A stretch of 64,000 bases of DNA from Mytilinidion resinicola (lineage: Eukaryota > Ascomycota > Dothideomycetes > Mytilinidiales > Mytilinidiaceae). Made by a program: the position numbers and the translations under genes. The notes beneath the pieces were generated by a model. The model was not told the DNA's origin. It searched no databases and saw nothing but the letters and a program-made list of their open reading frames with translations. The DNA lies in NCBI RefSeq assembly GCF_010093595.1, contig NW_022985457.1, forward strand, positions 304,226 to 368,225, read 5' to 3'. This document shows positions 1 through 11,764 of the stretch, in pieces (within the stretch, counting starts at the first letter, position 1; each line of letters starts with the position of its first letter).

Positions 1-853
1 ACGCCGTGGCCTAATATCGTCTCCATCCACAGGCAGTCCAGTAGTCTCAATATCCGGAATGGCGAGGTAGGTCTCCTTCTCTTTTACTCCCTCCTCCATT
101 CCTTTCTTACTGGTCCTATCAACCTTCTTTGCCCTCAACTCCCTCCCCAAATCCTCCTTTAATTCCCTCCAAAACTGCCTCGTCGTCGCCCTCCGAAACT
201 TCCACCATTCACATGCATAATTCAACGTAAACGCCAGCCTCATCCCTCTAAACACAAGAAATCCCACCACAGCCACCTTCGCAGCCACCCTAACCCACCC
301 ATAAAGGTCCGCCTGCGTAAGCCACCACACATTCGTCACCGCCCCCTCCGGCCCGGGCGTCGGCATCATCTGATCGAGCCCACTCCACCAGAAATAGAAA
401 CTGTACCCATCGAGCCCCAGAAAGCTCAAATCCCTCAACACCCAATAGCTGGCATCCGCACTCCGAAACTCGTTCGTGCCAACGTACGCAATGCAGTAGG
501 TGATCTGCAGCAGCATGTACGGCTCAACGGCGTAGGTAGTCGCAGGATCCCGGGACACGAAGCCGATGCCGATTAGCATAGCGATGATGAAAAGGACGTT
601 GATGTTGTCCAGGAAGGAGGCTTCGGAGGGCACCCAGAGGTCGGCGGCCCACACGGAGAGGGCTTGGGTGTAGTAGCCGACGCGGATGCCCGAGGCCGTA
701 GATGTCGGGGTTGCCGGGGAAGCCGGTGGGTTGGACCCATTTGCGGCGGGAGAAGTGATGGGTTGATGGTGTGGTGTTGGTCCAGAGAAGGGTTGCGATG
801 CATATGAGTAGCAGAGGAATGAGCAGCAGGCATGCCCCGTTGCAGATAGACAT
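1..853 (-). CDS. Fungal multi-pass membrane protein, 5' part with apparent frameshift
   Basis: The reading starts at ATG 853 with a hydrophobic helix (LLLIPLLLICIATLLW) and reaches the motif GNPDIYG, which I associate with an uncharacterised family of fungal integral membrane proteins. Just after it, at the CCC run 689-691 (plus strand), the open frame switches by one base. The protein-like reading then continues as IRVGYYTQALSVWAADLW with further hydrophobic segments to position 1, where the window cuts it. One base fewer in that C run would make the two parts continuous, so this is either a sequencing error or a genuine inactivating indel. The function is unknown; the membrane location is inferred from hydrophobicity. 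The 3' end lies outside the window. Confidence 0.55.
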
Positions 854-1310
854 TATGGAGCGAGTCTCATGCTTATGGACAAGGAGAATGTGTTGAAGAT
901 GTTGGCTGAGAGCAGAGGTAGGAAATAGGTGATTGCCGAGCTTATTGAGGTTTTCTTAGCTCGCATGGTTCGGAACGACCCCGCAAGCTCGCGAGGCAGA
1001 TTTGAACGAGGACGTTTGAGAAGAGCCAATCAATATTGATTGAAGAGAGGAACTCGATATGGATACGAGAAATGCGACCAACGATATGAAAAGGGTTAGA
1101 CAAGAAGTTGAACCTCTAATGATATTTCTGAGATTGCTATAATAATATGAGATTTCGAGATATATACCCAAGGATTGTTTTAAAACGATTGGATGTTACC
1201 ATGCCATGCCTAGCCGCCCATTACTCCGGGTATCAAAAAGACATTATAAGATCCTCCACATGGTCCGAACATCATTCTACAGCTCCATTCAATTAAAGGC
1301 CACTGTACTC
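854..1310. other. Intergenic, no gene seen
   Basis: This AT-rich stretch separates the 5' end of the membrane protein gene from the 3' end of the GH16 gene. Only short frames of low coding quality occur in it. Confidence 0.5.
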
Positions 1311-2574
1311 TCAAGCAGCAGTATAAACCTTCCAACTATTCCACTCCCAAAACGCCGTCTCAAACGCCGTCGCATTCGTCGTCACAAAATCCGTGCATGT
1401 CCCCGGACACCCGTCCTGGGTACTATACACCTCGGTGCTGCCCGCCCAAGCGCCACAAAGATCAATATTCGCAATGATGCTCTGATTCCTGAAGTGGCTT
1501 GAGATGCTGCAATCCGTGTTCGGGAAATCCGCCAACGCAGTACCCCACGACGAAGGGTCGGGCGACGAGCCGGTAGTGATATCTGAGGGGATTTTCGAGC
1601 GCGCAAAGAACCACACGCGGATACCCGCCGAGCGCCACTCCATTGCGTACACGCCGCCACCATTCGTATTGAAGGCCTGTCCGAAGGTATCCTCGGCGCC
1701 TTGCACGCCGCAGCCTGCGTTGCTATTGGTGCCGTTGTAGCAGTTTTTGTGGAGGACCTTGCCGGTTTCTTTGCGCTTGCGGTCCATTTCGCAGCCTTTG
1801 GTCGTATGCAGGGTAACCTGATTCCCGCTCGTGGCGCCATTCACCGCTTCTGGAGTGAGGTCAGCCAAGAAACATGACACGTGTAAATGAAGTTATTTAC
1901 GTACCGACCACATCAATCTCTCCGTTGGTCGGCCAATTGGAAGCATCGGAGAGCCAAAGGGCGGGCCACGTGCTACAGCCGTATGGGGTGTTGACGATAT
2001 CGAAAACGAAGAGGCCAGAGGAGTACTGCTTCTTCGAGGTGATGCGCACGGATTTGCGGCCGGTGCTGGCGTCAGTGTCGGAAGTGTCGACGCGGAGGAT
2101 AGCGGTGGAGGAGGAGGCATAGGTGAGGTTAAGGGATTGGGAGCCTGCGGAATCGACGTAACTGACAGCAGTCCATTAGCTTCCAGTGCATTGGCAATAT
2201 GTGGTTGCAATACGTACTGTACGAATCCGCTCGAAGGATCATAACCAGTAAAATAATCAAAGTTATCGAAGAACCCAGTTCCCGAGTCTGTGTTGGTTTA
2301 GTAAAGACGAAACGCCAAGCAAGGGATAGTACTAACAGTCGTCTGCTAGTGAATAGGTCAATTTGCTATAATTTGGGTACGCATTCGCCCGAACGCCAAG
2401 CACAGCTCCGACGATTACTGCAATGAGTATAACAATAGCGCCAACAGCGACGCCAATCCATACTTTCCGACCCCAGTACTTAGGGTTGGCTTTGGAGGGA
2501 GAGCCCGGAGATTTTATGTCTTCATATGGCGGAGGCGCTTCGGTCAGACGTATATTGGAACTGTTTTCATACAT
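1311..2574 (-). CDS. Membrane-anchored GH16 endo-1,3(4)-beta-glucanase
   Basis: Four exons read as 2574-2337, 2287-2218, 2161-1905 and 1849-1311, giving 367 residues; all junctions are GT..AG and the phases agree. A short cytosolic N-terminus is followed by one hydrophobic helix (about residues 38-62, GVAVGAIVILIAVIVGAVLG), so this looks like a type II membrane or signal-anchored enzyme. The rest is a GH16 fold. FFDNFDYFTGYDPSSGFV matches the usual N-terminal strand, WPALWLSDASNWP precedes the active site, and NGEIDVVEAVNG carries the two catalytic glutamates of the E-x-D-x-x-E motif. The third intron splits that motif between the Val and the second Glu. The family hydrolyses beta-1,3/1,4-glucans; a role in remodelling the cell's own wall is inferred from the membrane anchor. 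The C-terminal half is rich in cysteines. Confidence 0.87.
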
Positions 2575-3152
2575 ATTGCCGAACGCTGCAAACGCGAGAG
2601 TAACCTGTTACTCGACTTGTTGAGGGAAAACGATTGGAATGTTCACGATAAGATATTTGCGGAGCGACAAAAGCGAGTGAAGAGCAAAGCCAGATGGGCA
2701 AGTCAAGGGTAAAAGTTGCGTGCTTTGATGTATCTACAGGATATAAGGAGGAATGTCGCTCGTAATGGCCAGGGGAAGAGTCTTCCAAGCGGGCGCATTG
2801 CACATGCGCATACGCGGCTTATTCGATGGCCTCACAGCCAGCAAGGCAGAGTCGGAGGGGTAACGACGTTCCGGAACAGATGCGACGCGTCAGTCGTGAG
2901 AGGGTTCGCGCAATAGTGGGTACAGGCTGGCAGGGTCGTGGCCGACGTGACGAATCACTATTTTTGGGCTTATCTGTCCGTGCAGATGGCGTGCAGTAGA
3001 CCGGATGCAGCTACACCCGCCGGCTGCTTGCGAAGATATACCACCCGAGTGAATAGCCAAGCCGAGACCGTGAACGTAGCAGAGTGTTGCAGTCGTGCAT
3101 CGCGCAGTTTCGAGGCGCAGCATTCAAGACCACCTATGTATGCCAGATATGC
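2575..3152. other. Intergenic, no gene seen
   Basis: This is the upstream region of the GH16 gene and the downstream region of the next minus-strand gene. Frames on both strands lack recognisable domains and plausible splice partners. Confidence 0.45.
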
Positions 3153-3946
3153 CTACTTCAAGAGCTTCCGGACGCTGGTTTCCATCCACAGCTTCGTGTA
3201 CTCCTTGTGCGCCCAGATGAATCGAGGCGGCAATGGTTCTGCGTTCTTGCCGTCGGCCGATGTGTTCACGAATATGCTTTTGAGATGGAACGTCGCAGTT
3301 TGGTTTGCCTCGTCCTTTGTGACCTCAATTGTGAACAAGCCATCGCTAGGCCTGGGTTCTCTTATGAGCGGGGAATCTCCACATCGCACCGTGACCTATA
3401 CACACGGCTCTGTTAGCTTAATTGTTTCTCAGAAGCCCATAGACCTAGCCCAAGCAGCATGTAGGAGTGTGAGAGAGAAAGCGTATAGCTGGTACGAACC
3501 TTGTTCGGGGTCCTATCCACCACCTCGAAGTGATCCACTAGGACCGTCCCCACAGGATACTCCGAAATCTTCAGCTCATCCTTCTCCCAGAGGTGCTTTT
3601 CCCGTCCACTCAAGGCTTTGTATTTCCTCGCGAGATAGATTCGTTGTAATGCGAACCCAGGTCCCGACCATACTCCTCGGCAAAAGTCCGTTGTGAGCTC
3701 TTTTTCGTCTGTCGTGCGCAATTGGGAAAGCGGCACAGTTCGCACAGCGTGATCAATGCAGAGAGGCGGGTTCGAGAAGGGGTTGAGCTTCTTTGCGATC
3801 GGGGAGGTGAAGTCGGCCGAGGAGCTGGTGAAGGGAACGAATTTTGTGTCTTTGGTGTAGTATTTCCAGCCGAGGGCGATGAAAGCGGCTTCTGCAGCCG
3901 TGCCGCCCACGAAGCCGGCCGTGAACTTGACGATCCGAGGAACCAT
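3153..3946 (-). CDS. Conserved fungal protein of unknown function
   Basis: Two exons, 3946-3500 and 3395-3153, are joined by a 104 nt phase-0 intron (GTTCGT..TATAG) and give 229 residues. The N-terminus has one likely membrane helix (FTAGFVGGTAAEAAFIALGW). The body carries segments I associate with a widespread uncharacterised ascomycete family: TTDFCRGVWSGPGFALQRIY, the segment VGTVLVDHFEVVDRT, then across the intron VRCGDSPLIREPRPSDGLF, and near the end WAHKEYTKLWMETSVR. Continuity of the family pattern across the splice supports the gene model. No catalytic motif is recognised and no function is assigned. Confidence 0.75.
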
Positions 3947-5354
3947 GATGGGTGATTGTTTGTGAAGGGGGTCTGGCGGTTGTTGACCAACAGCTGAAGC
4001 TCTTCAAAGACCCTGCAGTGGAAAGCTCTCTCCGCTTGGCCGACCTTCTCTCCGACCCCCTCTCGTGACTAACTACCCAATCTTCATTCATTTTCTGACC
4101 TGCTACAACAGCCGAAAAGACCTTAGAAAACCAAAGTATGAAAAGGACGGGAACTGGATTAATTAAGACTATCTTCGTGCAAGTTTTCTGAGTCACGTGG
4201 TGCGACTTCTAGCCAGGTTTCTATTCTGAGTTTCAGCGGGCAACTTCTCTATCAAATATGTTCAATATCCCACCATTGTCATCAATAATCTCCACTCGGC
4301 TCTCGAATACCCTATTGTTTCTCGTTTGTCCATTCTTCTTGGAGCCTGTCACTCCCGAAAGCCTCGCTGAGAGTCTGCGAACGCGGCCCCCTAATTTGCA
4401 GGCTCGGGCATGGTACAACCCCCACCCTCGAATTATGTTATCTTTAGAGGTGCCTCACGCACGTTAGCACCATGCCAATAATCAAGATATGATCTTCCTG
4501 ATTTAAAGGTGCAAAAACGATATATCTTGAGAGCTCGGACTTCAATGTCTCTAGAGCGGCGTCGATAGATTTTGAGAACGTGCAAAGGGAGCGGTATAGC
4601 CAGTCCGATTCGCAAGCACTGATCTCAGGTAGCATAAAGATGTTACTTATTGGAACAGGTCTGATCTGAAGTTCTACGGCACTTACGTCTTCAGCGCTTG
4701 GACTGCGATGCCTCTGGGGCGGTACTACGGATTATGAGGCTGCGCAAAAGAAAGGTAAAGTCGACGCAATTCCCGCGCACTTGATCTCAGATGGCATGCA
4801 CGTATTCTCTTCAGAACAGTCTTGACTTGATGGCTTGCAAATGTTGCATCTCCGGTAGACTGATGGACGCTTTTTCCAAACGATGCACCCCTACCAACCG
4901 ACCAAACCGTCATATCTCTGAGACTACCCACAGGTCTTTCAAACAATTCCTGCAAGCCTCGTGCTTCAGCCTTGCGACTAGCAGAATGGAAACGGTAAAT
5001 GGTTCTTCACTACCAAAGTCACTTTTTCTTGACCATCTGTGTCGCGAACGTGCGAGGCTGCTGTGCCGCACGCAGGAGCAAGCGTCAAATGTTTCAAATA
5101 CCAACGCCTCAGCTTCACACCCCTGGCCGCTATTCCTGCTTAGATAGGTCAATATGTTCAAATTGGGTAGAAACCTGATGGTGAGCGTAAAAGGCAGATC
5201 TCAGACTGCGGCTGAAAGTTCCTAATACCCGCCCCCTCCCGCTACACGTGGGGTAGGCAGACTTTATACATCGAGCATATACCTGCAAACAACCTACAGG
5301 TAAACGTAGCTCTTTCGTGGCTATTACTTCCAAATCAAAACCTTATAACCCAAA
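3947..5354. other. Long intergenic stretch, nothing recognised
   Basis: About 1.4 kb without a convincing gene. Several frames of 60-118 codons occur on both strands, but they overlap each other, have no domain and show no consistent splice sites. The last 150 bases would serve as promoter and 5' leader of the coiled-coil gene. Confidence 0.45.
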
Positions 5355-7416
5355 ATGTCTCTCTTCGCCTGCGAGGATCCCTATATCAAGCCGCGCCTTT
5401 CCAGCTCCTTTTACTCCTCATCCGAACTGCCTGGTCAATTCAAGCCTGGCGACCTCCACCCCAGCGACTTCGTTTTCAATAAAAAAGTCAACTACCACCC
5501 GGAGAAAGTGTTCCTTTTTGGGTCCGAGACAATCTGCTCGCCTCCCCCTCCACCTCCCCCGGCCGGCGACACGAGCGGGAACAATCCACCATCTTCGTCT
5601 CATATTGCGCCAGAATGGCCCCATTGGGATCCGGAAGTCACACTTCGCATCAAAAATCCTGACAGGAATTATTTGACTTGCATGGCCCATCTTGCAGGCG
5701 ATAAAGGCAGGCGGTGTGATCGTATGGTATTTTCTGCCGCTACTGAGATAAAATACTGCCTATGGGCGATAGGAAAGCTCAGTCCGCTGCTTGCCAAGAC
5801 CTCGGTTTGCCTGTATGAACTTTCAGAAGTCATGCTTTGTCTCACGCATGCCGACTTTCAGAGCATGCTTCTGGATAAGTGGAGGAAGGATATTGACCGG
5901 TTAATAGAAGGACATGAGTCTAAGGAAAAGCAAAGGTCTATGCAAGAGGAAGATTCTGCGAAAGAGCAGGTTTTGACGGAAGACGGTGGTCTAACGGGGG
6001 AAGAAGAGAATGGCGAAGCGGCGGCGGAAGAGAAGAAACCAGCAGAAGACCCGGCGAGCCCTCAAAATCAAGATCCAACAAAAGAGGATACAGTGTCACA
6101 TGTCACGCGTCAACTCATGGAGATGCAATATTTGCTCGAGGGACTGAAAATGAGGGGTCCACGAGGTAAGGAGCAATGGGACTTGAGCCCAGAGCAAAGC
6201 ACGATGGATCAGCTTTGGCGCACGGTGATGGACACGAAGGATGTGACTGCGACCTTGAAGCTGGCACTAGAAAAAGAGAGGACTGAGAAGGGCCAGCGTG
6301 AAAAGGAAAGTGAGTCACAGGAGGAAGAGGCACGAAAGCAGAGGGAAGAAGAAATGCTTGAAAGGGAGAAAGAGGGGATTGAGAGGGAGCGACTTGAGCA
6401 AGAAAGAAAGCAAAAACAAAAAGAGGAACGGCATGCAGAGGAGACGAAGCAGCGGGATACAACAATTCGTCTCATTTGTCGAGAAATAGAAACTACAGGA
6501 GAAGCGATGGACAAGCTGGCCAAGAGGAACGAGGAGCTGCTCAAGAAGATCCAAGACATCTCCAAGGAAAACGAAGAACTGCATGAATTTCACGACACGC
6601 TAGTAAGGGGGAAGAAGGAGCTACTCAAGAAAAATCAGGATCTATCCACGGATTGCGTACAACTACATGAGTTTCACGACACGCTACTAAGGGAGAAGGA
6701 GGAGCTACATAAGGAGCACGAAAGGATGACATCGGAGTACATCCGTTTGTTGGGAAAAGCGACGGAAGAAGCGGCACGTACAAGACAAGAGATGGAGGGA
6801 TTGGCCAAAAGCAACGAGCAGTTGGATAGGAAAAATGAACAATTAGCCGATAAGAATGACCAACTGCTTTGGGAAAAGAAACAGTTGGAGCTCCTGGTCC
6901 TTAAAGGGGACGGTTTGGAGAAAGAAAAAGAGGTCTGGAAGAAGGAGAAAGCGAAATTGATCAAGGAGAAGGCCGGAGTGGAAAAAAGATGGATGAGTGA
7001 ATTTTGGTCACGATATGAAAAGCGATGGAAAGATGTCAAAGGGAATGATTCCAGAGCTGCATCAGTACAGTTTTTACCCTTCTCTCAATTTCTACAATAT
7101 GAGCTAATCTCATCTGCAGGACGAGCTTCGCCGAACGATCGAATTGCGTCGGACCATTCCATGGCCAGTTTTCTCGGGCGACTTTGAGGATGTGAACGAA
7201 AAGAACGTCGAGGACTTCTTCCGCAAGGCGACGCCTGACCCGGAAAATGCTGGTCGGATGTACAATTTCATGGCGCAGGAATGTAAAAATTGGCATCCTG
7301 ATAAGATACCACTTTGGTTCGACGCTATTACGGATGCAAATACTGCGGACAAGTTCAGTACGGTTGCTCGCACAGCAATCAAGTTAAGATCTGAAGCACA
7401 AAAGAAAAAGACGTGA
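5355..7416 (+). CDS. Coiled-coil protein with N-terminal Cys motif and J-like C-terminal segment (tandem paralogue 1)
   Basis: Exons 5355-7064 and 7120-7416 give 668 residues; the 55 nt intron is phase 0 (GTACAG..CTGCAG). The N-terminal region has WPHWDPEVTLRI and a cysteine pattern (LTCMAHLAGDKGRRCDRMV) that I associate with fungal proteins of unknown role. The middle, about residues 290-560, is highly charged Glu/Lys/Arg heptad-like sequence, i.e. a long coiled coil, including a duplicated ELHEFHDTLxR block. The C-terminus (IPWPVFSGDFEDVNEKNVED, then NWHPDK) resembles a J-domain-like HPDK helix found at the end of some fungal coiled-coil proteins. The gene at 8265 has the same order of parts and the same intron position, so the two are tandem duplicates. 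The cellular role is unknown. Confidence 0.75.
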
Positions 7417-8264
7417 TAAGAGCCGCCTAGAGAGGCGCCGCTAAAACAGATGCTCATTCTATTTGAGTCGTATTTTCGTTAGGAACCACATTTTCTATAC
7501 ACATAGCGGTGTTTAATTATCCATTTTCAGTCATATTTCTTCTCATTCATAGGATATTCATAACTTGAAAGATCTCTACTCGACGTTGCATACGTGCACG
7601 TACTAGCCGTGACGTCGTTTTCTTTCCCAATACCATTGAAACCTTACCCTATGGCCTCAATCGTCTCTCTGGTTGCTTCATTTTCCCGCCTGCCTCATAC
7701 CGGAAGTGCAGGAACCCGTGCCGAGCCTCCTCAGCCTTCACCTCTAGACTTAAGTCGGCACACTCCCACTGCCCCCCATACCACCTTTCTAACCATCGTG
7801 GCTTAGCATTCCACCCACTAACACGAAAACAGAAGCTCATACAGATTCCCAAATTAGCGGGTCCAATGTCCGTGTGGGGTGAGGGGTCCAAGTGCTGTGC
7901 CGCACGCGATAAGCGCCGACCGCTGGGCAAACCTCATGCGTTTCGGGCTGCGGTAACTCCGCCTCGCCTCTCCCCTGCAAGGCTTGTGACAGGTACTATG
8001 CGGCCCCTGTAACAACCTGTCATGCAGTTGCAGTGGAGGTGCTGTGAGGTGGCTGTGAGACTAGCGGCTGTGGGTTCATGCAGTCTCCCACTGCGAGTCG
8101 GGGTGGGGTTTATATGATGGGTCTTTCGCTGGGCAAGTACAGTCACAAGTAGTGCTTTGAGTGTTCTTTATTTCAGAGAAGTCATTTTCCTAGTCGTGTG
8201 TATCTTCTTGGAATCCCGGTGTTCCTCTTTCACGTTCAGTCATACCCTTATCCTCGCCCCCAAA
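7417..8264. other. Intergenic between the coiled-coil paralogues
   Basis: No separate gene is seen in this stretch. The frame of the second paralogue is open upstream to 8157, but the ATG at 8265 has the same AAAATG context as paralogue 1 and begins the conserved part. Confidence 0.5.
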
Positions 8265-9722
8265 ATGGGCCTCCACTCCGCCCCTAAATGGGACCCCGAG
8301 ACCACTCTCAACATCATAAACCACGGCCACCGCGGCTCCCTCACCTGCGTCGGTTACGCTTATAGCAAACACCGCGGCTGCAAAACCCATATCAACGCCG
8401 CCAATCGCGCCTCCGCGTTCAACATCCTAGAGGACCTCAAATACCTAAGCCCACATAGCTCTTCAGTTCAAGTGCAACTGTATAAGCTCGCGAGGCACAC
8501 GCTATGCCTCGGCAACCACCAAAGTCAGGTTGATAAGGTAGTCGACGGGTGGATGAGTGATATCGCCAAACTACCAAGATACAGCACATCTCGTGTCCAA
8601 GTCAAAAGGGAACCTGAGGACTTGGATATGGATGAGAGGTGGGATGAGATTATGGAATTGAACGATCTACTCCATGATCGGGAGACGAGGATGTTGCATC
8701 GGCGCCTCGTGCAGGTAGCGCGGTCGCTGGAAAGAGCAGCGGCGAAGGGGTTGGACACTGTGGCGCTAAAGGGCGAGATGGAGCATCTTTTGCGCCAATT
8801 GAGGAAGCTAGGAGTGGAGTCACAGCACTTCAAGCAGGAAGATGACGAGTATGACTCTGAGGAGGAACGTGCGGAGGAGAGGTGGCGGGAGCAGAAACGG
8901 AGGCAGGACAATTGGGAGAGGAAGTGTCGACAGGCGCACGAGCGTCGGATGGAGGAACAGCGAGAAAAAGCGAGGCAGCGAACAGAAAGACTAAGAAAAG
9001 AGAGGGCCGAGACAGAGCGGCGTGAGACAGAGCGTAGAGAAGAGGCAGAACGACTTAGGAAGGAGGACGAAAAACGCGAAGAGGAGGCGAGAAGGCAGGC
9101 GGAACAGTTGGAGAAAGAGAAAGTTGAGAGAGAGCGACGGGAGGAAGAACGTCAAAGACGTGAACAAGAAGAAAAGTTGCGCAAAGCGGCAGAGGAAAGG
9201 CGTAAAAGGGAGACCGAGGAGCGGAACGAGCGTGCCAGGCAGCGAGCTGAGAAGATGAGGAAGGAGAAAGAACGCTTAGCCAAGGAGAAAGCCGATGCGG
9301 AGAAGAAGACGTTGGAGGACGCATGGTTGCGATACAGCACGGGATGGGGTATACTCAAGAAGAACACTACCAAAGCGACGTCGGTACGCTCACACTTCGT
9401 CCTTTACTATCTACGGCACGAACTAACGTTCATACAGGCTGAATTTCGTCAAATAATACCGTGGCCTGTCGTTTCAGGCAAAGTTGAAGACGTCAACGAT
9501 AAAAATGTTGAAGAGTTCTACCGAAAGGCTACCCCTTACCAGGACGATGCCAGCAAGATGTTCCTATTTATGAAGATGGAATGTCTTAACTGGCACACCG
9601 ACAGATTGCCACAGCGGCTCGGTGACGGTGAGGTCGATGCCACCCTTGCGGGCCTCTTTAATACAGTCATGCGCATGGTGATCAAGTTGAGGTCGGAGGT
9701 GCAAGAGAGACGAGCCAGATGA
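8265..9722 (+). CDS. Coiled-coil protein with N-terminal Cys motif (tandem paralogue 2)
   Basis: Exons 8265-9383 and 9438-9722 give 467 residues. The 54 nt intron (GTACGC..ATACAG) is a multiple of three and lacks stops, so read-through would add 18 codons; I prefer splicing because the junction falls exactly where paralogue 1 is interrupted. Domain order matches paralogue 1: KWDPETTLNIIN, a Cys motif (LTCVGYAYSKHRGCKTHI), a long Glu/Arg-rich coiled coil (about residues 200-370), then IIPWPVVSGKVEDVNDKNVE. The HPDK of paralogue 1 is HTDR here, so any J-like activity would be lost. The Cys motif keeps both cysteines. The role is unknown; self-association through the coiled coil is a reasonable inference. 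Confidence 0.75.
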   Translation: MGLHSAPKWDPETTLNIINHGHRGSLTCVGYAYSKHRGCKTHINAANRASAFNILEDLKYLSPHSSSVQVQLYKLARHTLCLGNHQSQVDKVVDGWMSDIAKLPRYSTSRVQVKREPEDLDMDERWDEIMELNDLLHDRETRMLHRRLVQVARSLERAAAKGLDTVALKGEMEHLLRQLRKLGVESQHFKQEDDEYDSEEERAEERWREQKRRQDNWERKCRQAHERRMEEQREKARQRTERLRKERAETERRETERREEAERLRKEDEKREEEARRQAEQLEKEKVERERREEERQRREQEEKLRKAAEERRKRETEERNERARQRAEKMRKEKERLAKEKADAEKKTLEDAWLRYSTGWGILKKNTTKATSVRSHFVLYYLRHELTFIQAEFRQIIPWPVVSGKVEDVNDKNVEEFYRKATPYQDDASKMFLFMKMECLNWHTDRLPQRLGDGEVDATLAGLFNTVMRMVIKLRSEVQERRAR

Positions 9723-11764
9723 GATCGCTTTTTCTTCGTTGTCAATTTGCATTTCATTCATCTCTTACAGTCTATATATCTTTCATTTCATTCACGTCTG
9801 CTTTACCCCTTGAACGTTATTTAGCACCGTCAGAAGTCCCTCAGTACCTTGCCGGAAATATAGAAGCGAAGTAGCAATCCTGACGCCGTAATCCATCTCG
9901 ATGTCTAACGAGGCATGTCCGGTCTCGCATGCCACAGTCCGAAGTCGCTCAACAAGGTTTTGATACATGAACCGCACGATGCAATTTTATGACGCTAATC
10001 TGGGCTCGATTTCCATGATCGAATTTACCCTCACATGCTACTGTCTAAGGACCTCCAACACTTTTTCTAGAATCAGAGACTGGTGTAATATTTTCTAGCC
10101 CTCAGATTAGGCTCAAGTCTCAAGCATAGACATTGCCTAACCTTACAGTGATTGAAGTCCTTTGTTACAATCTCAATTACGGTGACTATATAAGCTTTTG
10201 TAGCGCCTGAATGAAGGCCAAGCCTTCATCCTTCTACGTTTATTGATATGCGGCTGCCTTGAGGCCTCCGACATCTTGTTCGCATTACGTCTACTTCCAT
10301 GCCCTTCAATAATCATAAAATCTTGTTCATCATTCTCTATCTCAAATGCCGCTCTCATATCTCACTCTTTTCCGCTATTACCTGAATACCTCCATCTCGT
10401 GTTGGAGACCTCTGAGACTAGCATCTCTCACCACCTTGAAATGAATCTGCAACGAGTTCTTTTTCTTCAGCTGCCTGCAGCTCCCTGCCTCAAAAGACCC
10501 CGCTTGGAGCAATTTCTGGAGTTAGTTTTCGCGGGGGTATGACGGCTCGCATATCGGAAAACCCATTATTCGGGACTACTTCCGCCCGTGTATTTCGGAA
10601 TGGATTCCCCATATTGATATCACCAACCACCGTAAGGGCTGCAGGGCTTGGTGGGCGTGCCGGTCGGACAGCCGGCTTTGGACCACGTCCTTGACCGCGA
10701 GCACTATCTCCGCGCGGACGAACCTCTGGGGGCACTGGAACGCGCCCTCCTGATGGCTTCAGTGGTTTTGGAGCTGGTCTGGTATTCCCAAGCTCTCCGG
10801 GTCGAGGTTGCCACGAAGGAGGCCTTCTGGCGGGACTTGCATTGGGCTTATAAGTATTTTGTGATCCACTAGACTGGATTTGTCCAGATGATGTGCTGTG
10901 GTATCTCTTTCCACCTCTTTCTCTTTATGAGTGGTTGTGGTGGCCGGAACCCGATATTTTGCGACTCTTGTGCCTGTGGGTTCTCGGTGGCGGCGAAGGA
11001 GAGGAAGTCCTATCGCACAAGCACATGTCAGAGAGACTGCCACTTGAAGTATATACGGAGCAGTTTTGGCTAAGCGTGGGTAAGCGGCAGAACCAGACTC
11101 CGACAATGCGATTTATGAGTAGAAAACCTACGACAGCGACAGATTCACATCATTCAGCAAAGAACCTAGATTATGTTCTTTCGTCAGTTGCTATAAATAG
11201 GGCCACCAGGTGCTAGTAAGTGTGAACTTAACACAACTGTTCTCGTCAAGGTGAAGTCATCTCCCCTGGTCAGTGAACCACCCCCACGCATCACCAGCAC
11301 ATCGACAGCAGAAGTCCTGTGTTGTCCATCAGCAGCAAACGCTTCTACGATCTACCCGCTCCTTAGGACTGAAATAGCCGGTCTCTACGTCGGTAGGGGA
11401 ACCTTTCCGTGGTCTTGAAGTGAGCTGTCCACGTGACCATCTTCTATCGGCGCAGTGCAGGAAGGCTACACCGTAACTTCGGAAGGGGGCGGGAAGCGAT
11501 TCCAGCTTCAACTAGTGAAAGCAAGTTCGCACTTTCCTATTGTCATCGTCTACTATTGTCAGTCAGAGTCACGCTGTTGGCCCTATTCACTTGCACTATT
11601 TTCCTCTTTCACAATAGTGAGCTTCTTTCGTCACTATAAGTTTGCTAAACGCCCATCGGAAAGCACGAATAGCCTTCAGCAGCTGACACTACACATCTTC
11701 CGACTGAACCTATACCAATCATCGTGACCCACAGTCGCATCATCCCAACAGTTCATCATCCGTC
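9723..11764. other. Long intergenic stretch with one possible minus-strand coding fragment
   Basis: About 2 kb with no firm gene. On the minus strand one frame is open from roughly 10927 to 10490 and reads as a Pro/Arg/Gly-rich tail (GPKPAVRPARPPSPAALTVV). A second frame, 11106-10759, overlaps it. Neither has a domain, and the low-complexity composition makes chance openness plausible. The remaining sequence shows no repeat or RNA gene that I can support. Confidence 0.35.

Noticed and set aside
6115..6593. Long minus-strand frames opposite the first coiled-coil gene
   Set aside because: They are Ser/Leu/Phe-rich mirror images of the Glu/Lys codons of the coiled coil and have no domain or splice sites.
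8157..8264. Upstream extension of the second coiled-coil paralogue
   Set aside because: The extra 36 codons are hydrophobic by chance and absent from paralogue 1; the ATG at 8265 matches its start context.
10490..11106. Proline-rich and hydrophobic minus-strand frames upstream of the F-box gene
   Set aside because: Two overlapping frames conflict, neither has a domain, and no start or splice arrangement is convincing; mentioned only in the intergenic entry.
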